64,000 bases of DNA from Paraglaciecola chathamensis S18K6. GTDB lineage: Bacteria > Pseudomonadota > Gammaproteobacteria > Enterobacterales > Alteromonadaceae. The notes beneath the pieces were generated by a model. That model was given only the letters and a program-made list of their open reading frames with translations, was not told the origin of the DNA and ran no database searches. Each line of letters starts with the position of its first letter. Positions within the stretch are counted from its first letter, which is position 1. The translations under genes and the position numbers were made by a program. Where the stretch lies: assembly GCA_000314955.1 (NCBI GenBank), contig BAEM01000003.1, positions 1 to 64,000 on the forward strand, written 5' to 3'. This document shows, piece by piece, positions 53,434-63,129 of the stretch.

Positions 53434-56232
53434 TTACGCAAAGCATCGTTGGGCACGAGTTAATAAAACCTGCTCTTGCTGAGCAACAGGACCATGTTGT
53501 ATCCAACGTTTTAATAAGGACGCCTTATCATACTCAACACCTTGTTGCAGTTTATCCGCCATCAGTTGCAACTGTATTTCTTTGCGTAATGAATCGTCCG
53601 TCTGGGGTGATGGAACATCGCTAACGATCTCAAGCATCAATGTTAAATTCAGCCGCGGAACATCATGTTGCGCTAACGCTTTAAACGATTGCTGCCACTG
53701 GCTAGGTAAGCTATCTATTTCCTCAGGTAAAGCAGGAGTTTCCCAGCGTTTCAACACATCAAACAACTTGCGAAAACTTTGTGTCTTCGCTTGTAGCTCT
53801 AAGCTGGCGCGTTTTGCTTGGCGCTCCTCACCCAGCCCTGTTAAACGACGATACAAACCTGAGCTTAGGCCCTTAGGTAACGCTGATAGTTGTGCTTCTA
53901 ACTCAGCTTCAGCAGCGCGCGTTTCATCCAGTTCACTGATGCTCTGTGCGGCGTTGACTGACTGCTGCATATTTGCCAATAACCCATTGACCGCTGAAAC
54001 TTGGGCGTCATTGGCCTGTTTCTGTTGTTGATTGTGTGCTTTTCGCTTCGCAAACACGGCATCGTTAGCTTCACGAAACTGGTTCCACAGCAAATTTTCA
54101 GACTTACGTTGTACCTGCCCTACTTGCTTCCATTTTTCCTGTAACGCCTTTGCCTGTTCGATGGCTTGCGTGACATCGTCTACTGAGCTTAACCCTTGAG
54201 CTTGGGTAATCAATGCCTGCTTTTGAGCAGCATTTTCATTGAAATACACCTCAATTTGCTTTTTAAGGGGGGCCAGTGCTTGACGGTATGCGTTGTTTAA
54301 TTCTGTCTTAACAGTGAAGTCTACATCGCCGATTTTTTGCCATTTTTGTTGCAGCTGTTGAACCACTTTGCTCAACTCACTTGCTTCTAAGCTTTGCTCT
54401 GCTAGGTCAGTAACCTCAACGATCAATGCTTGCTTTTGCACAAGGTTGCTCTCGCGCTGAGCTTGTTGCTTTTCAAAATGCTCACGACAAGGTGCAAACG
54501 CTTGCTCAATTAACGTGTCAAACTGCGCGTTTAACGCATCATCCTCTGGGGTATTTAACACCCCTAAGCTATTCCATCGCCGGCGTAACTCTCTGACTTG
54601 TTCTGCGCGAAGTGACACCGACAGGTTTGCTTTCACTAACGCTTCTGCCTCTTCAAGTAAGGCGGGTTTGCGTGGCATAGCAATATAGGCCTGCAACGAC
54701 TTCAACTCTTCTATTTTGCTACTAACCTGCTCATACGTACGTTCGTTACGCTTTTTTTCTTGCTCAGGTAAGGCATCAAACCACTTACTCACCTTAGCAA
54801 ACAGTCCTATTGCCGCTTTATACTTACCTTGTTCGATAAGTACCTCGATGGCTTTGGCTTTGCTACGAATACGACTAACCTCTTTTGAGATGCCAACAGT
54901 CAGAGCTTTAATTGCGCTTTGCCAGGTTTGCTGCAAAGCGCTAAATTGTTTATCTAGTGCTTTAGGCCAGCTGTCCTGATATGACTCACGCAATTTACGC
55001 CATTGCCCCTGCTTTTCTTTAAGCACGTGTTGCGCTTGTTGCACGTCAATCGCTTGCTCGGGAACCGCCATTTGAGCAAATTCCGTTATTAAGGCATCGG
55101 CTTGTTTCAGTGAGTCTTGAAATGCGGGAAGATGATTAAAGGTATGCTGGCGCTTTTGCAATGCAACAAGCAACGAATTTAACGCAGCCTTTTGTGATGC
55201 CATGCCCACTGAATCAGCTTCCAGTATCAAGTTTTCAATTCGGCCAGTGCGGTTTTGAATCTCTGTTTGCGCTTGCTCAGTTTGTGCCAGGGTAATACTC
55301 GAAATATCCCCTGCGAGCATGTCAGACAACCAAACCTGCATGGCTTGCGTATCGGCAGTGGCATGTTGAACAGCGTCTGCTAGGTTACGTTTCTTTTGTT
55401 CTGCGTGGTACAAGGGTGCCAGCTCTGCATCCAAAATGTCTAACTTGCTACTAAGCTCATCGAATTTCGTTATAAACTCTTGGCGTTTATCAGCTGAAAG
55501 ACAATCAAATTGAGCTGAATATAGGGCATATTCTTGATTTAGTTTACTGCGTGTGTCCAGCAACTTAGCATAATCGCGCTGATCTCTAAGGGCCAGCAAG
55601 CGCGACAACACAAGGCGAGTGCTCTTTTCTACGGCAACAGGCTGTGTTTTGGCAAACTCTATTTGCTCGAGTTTGTTTTTTGCTAAAGACTTAATATGCT
55701 CACCAGGCGCCTTTTTAATGATTTTTTGTAAGCTTGCCGGGCTATCAGCGTATACCAGTAGCGCCTGTTGCAAATCACTATCTTGGCTTGCTAATAATAT
55801 AGGTAATGCTAATTGCGGCTTGTTCAACACTGACAAAATATGCAGCACTAATTTAGGCTCTTGCTGCACCCAAGGCTGTTTAATCAAGCGCTCTAGTAGC
55901 TTATTGTTTTTGCATTCATACGCAAACTCGCGCTTTTTTTGTTGGCTTAACACACTTTCATCATCGCCAAATAAGGTATTTTCGACCATTTGCTGAGCGC
56001 GCTTTAAGACGCGTTCGCTCTTAGCAATTTCAGACATTTTATACCAGAGCACGAAGCTGTTTAACTTGCTTAAAGCAGCCAAACTAACGTTCACATCTTC
56101 ATCATTAAAGGCCAGTTCATGTAAAATCGACTTTTGTTCTGGCACCTCACCAGACAAAGAATCAATTGCAGCAATCCGCACCGCGGGTTTAGGGTCTTGG
56201 TGCTTAGGGCGAAACAGTTTTTTAAATATCAT
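53434..56232 (-). CDS. DUF349 domain-containing protein
   Basis: The product has 932 residues, mostly helical and Gln/Ala/Lys-rich. Several DUF349 repeats are visible in the C-terminal two-thirds, each with a W-x-x-L/I-G motif such as KWQKIGDVDF, RWNSLGVL and KWKQVGQV. The N-terminus has HEAT-like or ankyrin-like helices. The function is unknown; it is probably cytoplasmic with coiled-coil segments. Its start overlaps the end of yeaC by 11 bp, so the two are co-transcribed. Confidence 0.9.
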   Translation of the reverse strand: MIFKKLFRPKHQDPKPAVRIAAIDSLSGEVPEQKSILHELAFNDEDVNVSLAALSKLNSFVLWYKMSEIAKSERVLKRAQQMVENTLFGDDESVLSQQKKREFAYECKNNKLLERLIKQPWVQQEPKLVLHILSVLNKPQLALPILLASQDSDLQQALLVYADSPASLQKIIKKAPGEHIKSLAKNKLEQIEFAKTQPVAVEKSTRLVLSRLLALRDQRDYAKLLDTRSKLNQEYALYSAQFDCLSADKRQEFITKFDELSSKLDILDAELAPLYHAEQKKRNLADAVQHATADTQAMQVWLSDMLAGDISSITLAQTEQAQTEIQNRTGRIENLILEADSVGMASQKAALNSLLVALQKRQHTFNHLPAFQDSLKQADALITEFAQMAVPEQAIDVQQAQHVLKEKQGQWRKLRESYQDSWPKALDKQFSALQQTWQSAIKALTVGISKEVSRIRSKAKAIEVLIEQGKYKAAIGLFAKVSKWFDALPEQEKKRNERTYEQVSSKIEELKSLQAYIAMPRKPALLEEAEALVKANLSVSLRAEQVRELRRRWNSLGVLNTPEDDALNAQFDTLIEQAFAPCREHFEKQQAQRESNLVQKQALIVEVTDLAEQSLEASELSKVVQQLQQKWQKIGDVDFTVKTELNNAYRQALAPLKKQIEVYFNENAAQKQALITQAQGLSSVDDVTQAIEQAKALQEKWKQVGQVQRKSENLLWNQFREANDAVFAKRKAHNQQQKQANDAQVSAVNGLLANMQQSVNAAQSISELDETRAAEAELEAQLSALPKGLSSGLYRRLTGLGEERQAKRASLELQAKTQSFRKLFDVLKRWETPALPEEIDSLPSQWQQSFKALAQHDVPRLNLTLMLEIVSDVPSPQTDDSLRKEIQLQLMADKLQQGVEYDKASLLKRWIQHGPVAQQEQVLLTRAQRCFA

Positions 56233-56503
56233 TTTCGGTAAACCGCGCTATGGTGTTTTTGTCATTAAGCTCTTGCTTGAATTGCTGGCGACTTTTTTGC
56301 ACTATTTCACCGCTTGCACCGACCGTCATATGCTGATCAGATTTCAGCACTTTCGCTTGATATAACATCACAGCCTGCATAGTCGTTTCGCGCTGTGCTT
56401 CGGTTAATCGGTTGCCATCCAGCCATTTACCGGTTTCAACCGCTTGCAATAATTTTTGATAAACCTCTGGGGTCATCGATCTAAGTAACATTTCTGGGTT
56501 CAT
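56222..56503 (-). CDS. yeaC: YeaC family protein (DUF1315)
   Basis: The product has 93 residues with LRSMTPEVYQKLLQAVETGKW, the DUF1315 signature (quoted over 20 or fewer residues: TPEVYQKLLQAVETGKW), then DGNRLTEAQRE. The function is unknown. It overlaps both neighbours (1 bp with the zinc-ribbon gene, 11 bp with the DUF349 gene) in a compact three-gene operon. Confidence 0.9.
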   Translation of the reverse strand: MNPEMLLRSMTPEVYQKLLQAVETGKWLDGNRLTEAQRETTMQAVMLYQAKVLKSDQHMTVGASGEIVQKSRQQFKQELNDKNTIARFTENDI

Positions 56504-56829
56504 TAATTAGACTTCTTGACGAAAACGAGACGCACACGATTAACGATGTACCAAACAAAGCCAATGACTGCCACGCCCACTGCAATGTTATATTGCAATT
56601 CACCTGGTACAGCCCCGCCCCAATACATAAAACCAAACCCTGTTACAAACATGAGCATGGCTATCATTGATTGGGTTTGAATTTTTTGTGACTTCAAGTA
56701 TTTCTGTAAATTGCGTTTACGAGCAATGTCCTCTTCGCTTGCTTGGCCTAAAGCAAAACCGCAATGGTTACATTCTTCGGCTTTATCAGAGACTTTTTTA
56801 TTGCACGATGGGCAATCAATTAATGCCAT
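56503..56829 (-). CDS. Zinc-ribbon membrane protein
   Basis: The product has 108 residues. A zinc ribbon (CPSCNKK and CNHCGF, Cys pairs near 7-10 and 20-23) is followed by a charged linker and two membrane helices (about 51-70 and 77-97). It is an inner-membrane protein of unknown function, first in the operon with yeaC and the DUF349 gene. Confidence 0.85.
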   Translation of the reverse strand: MALIDCPSCNKKVSDKAEECNHCGFALGQASEEDIARKRNLQKYLKSQKIQTQSMIAMLMFVTGFGFMYWGGAVPGELQYNIAVGVAVIGFVWYIVNRVRLVFVKKSN

Positions 56830-56923
56830 TATTCACTCCACTACTTTTATGGTTAACTATTTGACCTTAACATCAGATCGCAAAAGCGCGGACAATGCCG
56901 CGCTTGGTGCACTATCACACTAA

Positions 56924-58597
56924 TTACGATTTATGTTCTTTCTTAAAATCATCCCAGTATTGATTGACTGATTCTTTCATTTCTTTACGCAGTAAAAATA
57001 TGCCTAATAAGTTCGGTAATGTCATTACGACTATGGCGACGGCAGAAAGTGTCCATACCAAAGTGGTATCTGATACGGCCGCCCAAACAAAGGCGAATAC
57101 GTACACCACTCGATATGGCATGACTGATCGCGGCCCTAATAAATAGGTCATCGCGCGGTCACCGTAATAGGACCACGCTATCGCCGTTGAAAACGCGAAC
57201 AATAACAAGCCAATCGATACAATGTATTTTCCTGATTCACCAAAGAACCCTTTGGTAAATGCCAGAGCCGTAAGACTCGCTGAATGGATCAGCGACTTAC
57301 CCGAGACGACTATGTTGTCTTTAATCAGGCCACCATCAACGACTTTCAATTTACCAGTGAATAAATCTTCATCTTCACCGAAAGTAAATTTAACCTCTTC
57401 AGCTACTGAGCGTGCGTTCAATAACGTATAGCCACTGCTAATGGATTTACCATTAACGATTTGAATCTCGCCATTAAAAGGCTCGACGGTTGAGGTATTA
57501 AGATCATTGATATACGCATACAAGGCTTGGCGATCACTGTCATCCGTATCCGTGTAAGTGCCAGCTACTATCATCATATCACTGCGGTCAAAGACGTTTT
57601 GATGCTTTTCTTTCCACACCCCTGACGACAAAATAACCAAACCTGTGATAGTACAAATAATAATGGTGTCAATGAAGGGTTCCAAAATAGACACCATACC
57701 CTCAGACACCGGCTCATCGGTTTTCGCCGCTGCGTGAGCAATAGGCGCTGAACCTTGGCCCGCCTCGTTCGAGAATAATCCGCGGTTTACGCCTCGGTTA
57801 AATGCGTAAGCAATGGTCGCCCCTAAAAAGCCCCCAGTCGCCGCAGAGCCGGTAAACACATCACCGATAACAGACGCAAAAGCAGGCCCAATATTCTCAA
57901 GATTTGAGAAGATAACCGCCATAGCACCTATCAAGTAAATCAATGCCATCAAAGGTACGATTTTAGAGGTGACCGCAGCAATACGCGTAATGCCGCCTAA
58001 AATAACTAAGCCAAGCAATACACCTAAGATGCTGCCTACCACTAGAGGGTCGAAACCAAAAGTTGACTCAATACTGGCCGCAATATTATTACTTTGAGGA
58101 AGATTTCCCGTACCAAAGGAACTGATTACCGTAGCAATCGCGAACGCGACAGCAAGCCATTTCATATTTAAGCGTCTGTCCATGTAGTACATTGGGCCGC
58201 CTGCCATGGTTCCGTCAGCTGTTTTAACCCGATATTTATGAGATAACGTCACCTCAACAAACTTTGTTGTCATACCGAAGAACGCGGTCGCCCACATCCA
58301 AAAAAGTGCCGCTGGGCCGCCTAAGAAGATAGCAAACGCCACTCCACCGATATTCCCCGTTCCAACTGTACCTGATAATGCAGTGGTTAATGCTCGAAAA
58401 TGCGTGGTATCCCCTTCAGAGCTTTTTTTATCATATTTACCCGTTACCACTTGCCAAGCGTGCTTAAAAAAACGCACTTGTGGGAATTTAAGGTAAATTG
58501 TAAAAAACAAACCTGTTCCTAGCAGCACATAAGGAAACCACCAAGCGCCCCCAAGCATTCCATCTAACATTTTTAATAAATCATGAAAGCCTTCCAC
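56924..58597 (-). CDS. Alanine or glycine:sodium symporter (AGCS family) with a large insertion
   Basis: The product has 557 residues; family members are usually about 450-480. Family motifs are clear: [32 protein letters not shown] and [13 protein letters not shown]. Residues about 329-438 are an extra segment between two helices (SSGVW before, SLTALAF after), hydrophilic and likely beta-rich, probably periplasmic. The GTG start has GGGGAA upstream. It imports a small neutral amino acid with sodium. Confidence 0.92.
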   Translation of the reverse strand: MEGFHDLLKMLDGMLGGAWWFPYVLLGTGLFFTIYLKFPQVRFFKHAWQVVTGKYDKKSSEGDTTHFRALTTALSGTVGTGNIGGVAFAIFLGGPAALFWMWATAFFGMTTKFVEVTLSHKYRVKTADGTMAGGPMYYMDRRLNMKWLAVAFAIATVISSFGTGNLPQSNNIAASIESTFGFDPLVVGSILGVLLGLVILGGITRIAAVTSKIVPLMALIYLIGAMAVIFSNLENIGPAFASVIGDVFTGSAATGGFLGATIAYAFNRGVNRGLFSNEAGQGSAPIAHAAAKTDEPVSEGMVSILEPFIDTIIICTITGLVILSSGVWKEKHQNVFDRSDMMIVAGTYTDTDDSDRQALYAYINDLNTSTVEPFNGEIQIVNGKSISSGYTLLNARSVAEEVKFTFGEDEDLFTGKLKVVDGGLIKDNIVVSGKSLIHSASLTALAFTKGFFGESGKYIVSIGLLLFAFSTAIAWSYYGDRAMTYLLGPRSVMPYRVVYVFAFVWAAVSDTTLVWTLSAVAIVVMTLPNLLGIFLLRKEMKESVNQYWDDFKKEHKS

Positions 58598-58692
58598 ACT
58601 GTTCCCCTTACTTTTTTGTTTTTAATCGTTATAGTTTTATTATTGTGATCTTATTATTTTAAGTTGGATCATAAAGCTTACAGATACGCTGA

Positions 58693-59820
58693 TTAGCGCA
58701 GCTCGTCTACCACCGCACGTATCGCAACGAGTACGTCTTGACCAAGTTGCTTACAGCGAATAGGTGACCAGCCATAGGCCGTATCCGGTATTTCAATATT
58801 ATCTTTAAACGGCATTTCTAAGGTGTACGCCAAGCACGAAAACGCATGAGCAATCGCATTAGTTGCCACTGTCATATTCGCTTTGCCTGGTTCGTCTTTA
58901 TCGTAACCGAAAACATCCTGAAACTCAGGCGTTGCGGTTAACAACGCATTTTTAAATGTGCTTTCTAGCTGTGCTATTCGTCCATCGTAGTTAGGGTTGC
59001 CTTCACTACCGGCGACAAAATTATAAGGTAGCGCTTCATCACCGTGCATATCTAGGAACAAATCTACGCCCGTTTGCTGCATTTTTTCAATCACTAAAAA
59101 TACTTCTGGGCTGTTGTCCATACTCGGCGTTGCCCACTCGCGATTTAAATTAACTCCTTTAGCGTTAGTGCGTAAATGGCCTCGCACCGAACCATCCGGG
59201 TTCATATTTGGCACAACATAGAAGACCGCTTTATCTAACAACAACCGTGCTAGACCATCATCCTTGTCCAACAAGCGCTCTAAAAGCCCTTCAACAAGCC
59301 ACTCGGCCATGGTTTCGCCTGGATGCTGACGTGCAGTGATCCAAATTGCCTTTTTCCCTTCACCGGGTTCCCCTATGGTCAACATTGACATGTCTCGGCC
59401 ATCTAATGTGTTACCTAGAAATGTCTCTTCACACAAATCATTAGTTTGTGCCCAAGCAAGTAAATCTAAATGTCGCTCGTAACCATAAGGCGCAAAATAG
59501 GCAAAGTAGATTTGCCCCTGCTCAGGTGTATGCTCGATGATAAGGTTATTGCCGTCAAATTCAGTTTCGACACGAAACCACTCTTGTCTATCGTAAGATG
59601 CAACGGCTTGGTAGTTTTTCCAGCCTTCAGGGTACGCTGATTTTTCGAGGTCGGTAATAGTGAGGCGATGTGATATCCAAGGGCGGGTATCTAATTTAAA
59701 ATGAAACCATTGATAAAAGTCTGATTGGTTGTCTTTATTAATTGCGAGCTGAATGTCGCTTTCGCTGTGCGTTGATATAACGCGAATATTACCACTGTCA
59801 AAATTGCTACTAATTCTCAC
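58693..59820 (-). CDS. M14-type zinc carboxypeptidase, cytosolic CCP-like
   Basis: The product has 375 residues. An N-terminal beta-sandwich domain (1-120) is followed by the carboxypeptidase domain with zinc ligands His166 and Glu169 (RQHPGE), His259 (LDMHGDE) and the catalytic Glu in LEMPF. The two-domain layout matches cytosolic carboxypeptidase homologues of marine bacteria. The start is GTG. It lies 95 bp upstream of the AGCS gene on the same strand, so peptide trimming and amino acid uptake could be linked. Confidence 0.92.
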   Translation of the reverse strand: MRISSNFDSGNIRVISTHSESDIQLAINKDNQSDFYQWFHFKLDTRPWISHRLTITDLEKSAYPEGWKNYQAVASYDRQEWFRVETEFDGNNLIIEHTPEQGQIYFAYFAPYGYERHLDLLAWAQTNDLCEETFLGNTLDGRDMSMLTIGEPGEGKKAIWITARQHPGETMAEWLVEGLLERLLDKDDGLARLLLDKAVFYVVPNMNPDGSVRGHLRTNAKGVNLNREWATPSMDNSPEVFLVIEKMQQTGVDLFLDMHGDEALPYNFVAGSEGNPNYDGRIAQLESTFKNALLTATPEFQDVFGYDKDEPGKANMTVATNAIAHAFSCLAYTLEMPFKDNIEIPDTAYGWSPIRCKQLGQDVLVAIRAVVDELR

Positions 59821-60010
59821 ATTAACTGTCCATCTAATTTAACCGCGGTCAATTTAGCATAATGTCAGACTAAAAAGCCAAAGATGCGCTGTTTTTTGTC
59901 AGCAGAATTACAACATTTTATCCTGCAAAGCTGAGCCATGCTGTGATAGTCAGAGACATTGTTTGCCACAGCAAAACGTATTGTTTATTTCCCGTACAAA
60001 AAGACCTATA

Positions 60011-60049
60011 CAAAAAAGGCGTGCTACCTAAACAAGAAAGTAACACGCC
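60011..60049 (-). terminator. Intrinsic terminator of the GAPDH gene
   Basis: On the minus strand GGCGTGTTAC pairs with GTAGCACGCC (one mismatch) around a 12-nt loop, followed by TTTTTT. It lies about 35 bp past the stop. Confidence 0.85.
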
Positions 60050-60083
60050 CACTCAGAAACTCGGTTTTTACGTTATAAAAAGA

Positions 60084-61535
60084 TTATTGTACCTTTGGTA
60101 AATTCGGGTAATACAAACCCGCCATATCCTGCACCACGCGCAATACTTGGCAGCTATAACCAAATTCATTGTCATACCACACATACAAAGTGGCTCTATT
60201 ACCCGCGACAATTGTGGCTTGAGAGTCCACGACAGATGCAGCTCGCGAACCTACTAAATCAGTCGACACAATTTCTTTTGAGCTGGTGTAATCCACTTGA
60301 TTTTGTAGCGGTGAAAACAATGAAACATCGCGTAAGAAGGCATTTATTTGTGCCTTATCAGTCTCTTGAGACAAGTGTAAATTTAAAATAGCCAGTGACA
60401 CATTCGGCGTAGGAACGCGTATAGAACTCCCCGTTAACTTACCCTCAAGTTGCGGATAGGCTTTCGCCACAGCGCTTGCCGCTCCCGTTTCAGTGATCAC
60501 CATATTCAATGCAGCACTGCGCCCACGGCGATCCGCTTTATGGAAATTATCAATGAGATTTTGATCATTGGTAAAAGAGTGCACCGTTTCGACATGCCCG
60601 CCATTAATGCCGTATTCTTCATCCAGCGCTTTAAGCACAGGCGTAATCGCATTTGTGGTGCAGCTTGCTGCAGACAAAATAGTATCTTGCGATTGGATAT
60701 CGGTTTGGTTTACCCCGTAAACGATATTTTTAATTGCGCCTTTACCCGGAGCCGTTAACAGGACTTTTTTCACCCCTTTGGATGTTAAGTGCTGCCCTAG
60801 CCCTGCCTCATCGCGCCACATACCGGTATTGTCCACGACAATGGCGTTTTCAATGCCATATTTGCTGTAATCCACTTCACTGGGTGCGTTAGCGTATATG
60901 ACCTGAATATATGAGCCATTTGCTTTAATGGCATTGCGCTCTTTATCAACTGTGATGCTGCCATTGAAAGGGCCGTGCACTGAATCTCTGCGTAACAAGC
61001 TGGCGCGCTTTTCTAAGTCGCCTTCTTTGCCGCCACGAACCACTATCGCCCGTAAACGTAATTTATTGGTTTTCCCTTGGCGCTCAATCAATAGTCGAGC
61101 TAACAAACGTCCGATTCGGCCAAAGCCATAAAGTACGACATCTTGTGCGGTATGACTGTCATCAATATCTAAAATATCAGCAAGCTCTTCTTTTAGGTAT
61201 TGCTCGATACTTTTGCCTTTATGTTCATCTTTAAAATGAAATGCATAGGCTAACTTTCCAAGATCAATTTGCGCAGGCGCAAGCGGTAATTTGCTTAACT
61301 CTTCAAGTAAAGGCCAGCTCTCGCGTAAACGCAGCTTCGTACCTTCTTTTAGGCGAACGGTACGGTGAGCTTTAATGATGTCGATGGTTGAAGCCCCAAG
61401 CATGGGACGACCATAAATTGATATTTCAACGGCTTTATTGCGATACAAATTCCCCAGTAACGGCAACATACGCTCCGCGTATTCTTGACGTTCTTGCCAA
61501 CTGCTCATTAATGCTTGTTCAGATTGTTGATTCAT
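60084..61535 (-). CDS. gap: Glyceraldehyde-3-phosphate dehydrogenase, long form
   Basis: The product has 483 residues, about 140 more than standard GAPDH because of an N-terminal helical extension. The Rossmann motif YGFGRIGR is at 136-143 and the catalytic cysteine is Cys292 in SAASCTTNAI. Long forms of this type are common in Shewanella, Vibrio and Alteromonadales, and act in glycolysis or gluconeogenesis; cofactor preference is not clear from the sequence. It is divergent from the lipoprotein gene. Confidence 0.93.
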   Translation of the reverse strand: MNQQSEQALMSSWQERQEYAERMLPLLGNLYRNKAVEISIYGRPMLGASTIDIIKAHRTVRLKEGTKLRLRESWPLLEELSKLPLAPAQIDLGKLAYAFHFKDEHKGKSIEQYLKEELADILDIDDSHTAQDVVLYGFGRIGRLLARLLIERQGKTNKLRLRAIVVRGGKEGDLEKRASLLRRDSVHGPFNGSITVDKERNAIKANGSYIQVIYANAPSEVDYSKYGIENAIVVDNTGMWRDEAGLGQHLTSKGVKKVLLTAPGKGAIKNIVYGVNQTDIQSQDTILSAASCTTNAITPVLKALDEEYGINGGHVETVHSFTNDQNLIDNFHKADRRGRSAALNMVITETGAASAVAKAYPQLEGKLTGSSIRVPTPNVSLAILNLHLSQETDKAQINAFLRDVSLFSPLQNQVDYTSSKEIVSTDLVGSRAASVVDSQATIVAGNRATLYVWYDNEFGYSCQVLRVVQDMAGLYYPNLPKVQ

Positions 61536-61722
61536 GATCTTTAAAAACTCTCAAAAAACGTAGGTTGGCTCATAAAAAGCGACGAGATTGCTTGGATAAA
61601 GCAAAATGGGCCGTTATTCTAATCAAAGGAAGTAAATGCGCCAAATTGTTGAAAATTTACTAAATTCAGTAATTTGTGTTCTAAAATGGCAATATATTGG
61701 TAAATTAACTACAAGAGGTTTT

Positions 61723-62508
61723 ATGCGAATTGCAGGCGTACTGTTGTCTATTTTTGCCGTCGCGGGGTGCGATGTATTGTTTCCGATGACGGCCACTAGA
61801 ATATGTGAAGAACACGCCGAATTTTGCGCTGATCTTAACCCTGATGGTTGGTGCTTGGCCGAGAAAAGCCGCATTATCAAGCATCGATATGCCTACGACC
61901 AATCTCCTAGTGAGTTACTCGATTACTATTTATTAGAAGATTTTGAGAAGTATAAAGTCTGCATTAATAACGCGGCGCAAATAGAGCATATTGTACAGGT
62001 AGAAAAGCAAACCAAACGCAGACAAGCAGCCGTAAATGCAGAGCGCGAATTAAACCGTCTAATACATAAAACGCGTAACTCTAAAGAACCCCACTTGCTG
62101 CTTTATCACTGGTCTCGCTTTGGAAAACAAGAGGCATTGAAGCACTTCTTAGCGCTTGAAAAGCAAGGAAAACTGAATACGCCAAGCCTGCAATTAGGGC
62201 TCGCTTCTTATTACGTTAAGTTTGATTTAGACAAGGCGAAACACGCTTTATTTACTGCTTTGTCTCTGTATTCAGAAGACCAAGAAATAGACACAGATAT
62301 ATTTGTTAGCTTAAGTACCATAAACCTTAAACAGGAAAACTATGCTGATGCCTACGTATGGGCTTATGTTGCGAGTGAATTTGATGTACAGAACATAAGC
62401 CTTACGGAGATAAGACGCGCATTACCGTCAACGGTCGATACTGAAGCGTTAAAAGATAAGGCATTTGTATATATAGAAAATATCGAAGACAGAAGGTTTT
62501 TACTGTAG
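61723..62508 (+). CDS. DUF2989 family lipoprotein
   Basis: About 261 residues from the ATG with AGAGG five bases upstream; a frame 29 codons longer begins inside the promoter region. The signal peptide ends in a lipobox (AVAGC), so the Cys is lipid-modified. A Cys-rich segment (ICEEHAEFCADLNPDGWC) follows, then helical repeats resembling TPR/SEL1-like turns. The function is unknown. Confidence 0.88.
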   Translation: MRIAGVLLSIFAVAGCDVLFPMTATRICEEHAEFCADLNPDGWCLAEKSRIIKHRYAYDQSPSELLDYYLLEDFEKYKVCINNAAQIEHIVQVEKQTKRRQAAVNAERELNRLIHKTRNSKEPHLLLYHWSRFGKQEALKHFLALEKQGKLNTPSLQLGLASYYVKFDLDKAKHALFTALSLYSEDQEIDTDIFVSLSTINLKQENYADAYVWAYVASEFDVQNISLTEIRRALPSTVDTEALKDKAFVYIENIEDRRFLL

Positions 62509-62542
62509 GTACTTGCAATTCTTTGTACAAAAAACGCGCAAC

Positions 62543-62595
62543 AACTGAAAAAAACTTTCATAAAATAAATGTGAATTTATGCGTTTTTTTCAGTT
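62543..62595. terminator. Long hairpin between the lipoprotein gene and msrB
   Basis: AACTGAAAAAAAC pairs perfectly with GTTTTTTTCAGTT (13 bp) around a 27-nt loop. Both convergent genes end near it. The A/T runs inside the stem could supply termination in both directions; alternatively ACGC/GCGT pairing competes. Confidence 0.5.
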
Positions 62596-62633
62596 CTGCG
62601 ACTATTTAATTCCATTTTTCCGCTAACAAGCCG

Positions 62634-63023
62634 TTATTCAGTACTTTTATTGAACGATAAAGAAGCCGAATTGACACAAAAGCGCTCACCTGTAGGTTGA
62701 GGGCCATCGTTGAACACATGCCCTAAATGCGCGTCACAATGCTTACATACTATTTCAACGCGTTGCATGCCATGGCTATTATCTTGATGGAATTCGACGT
62801 TTTTCTCAGCACTTTGCGCTGAAAATGAAGGCCAACCACAACCCGCATCAAATTTATCCTCAGCATCAAACAACTTTTCACCGCAACAACGACACACATA
62901 ATCACCTAGCGCCTCATTATTGAGTAATTCACCAGTAAAAGGACGCTCAGTTCCTTTTTGTCGGGTGACACGAAACTCTTCATCACTTAGTCTTTGGCGC
63001 CACTCTTGTTCAGTTAACTTCAT
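62634..63023 (-). CDS. msrB: Peptide-methionine (R)-S-oxide reductase
   Basis: The product has 129 residues. Zinc cysteines are Cys44/Cys47 and Cys93/Cys96; the catalytic cysteine is Cys116 in GERFCVNS and Cys62 in GCGWPSF is the likely resolving residue. It repairs methionine-R-sulfoxide after oxidative damage. GAGGT precedes the ATG. It is near the gap gene, as in related genera. Confidence 0.96.
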   Translation of the reverse strand: MKLTEQEWRQRLSDEEFRVTRQKGTERPFTGELLNNEALGDYVCRCCGEKLFDAEDKFDAGCGWPSFSAQSAEKNVEFHQDNSHGMQRVEIVCKHCDAHLGHVFNDGPQPTGERFCVNSASLSFNKSTE

Positions 63024-63129
63024 AAATTTACCTCAAACTTTGCCATTGTTTGCAATAAATATGGGGGCCACTTTCGCTTTTTCTAGTCAAAATTTTATTG
63101 ATTCATTCAGTGCAGTGACCCCGTGCCGC

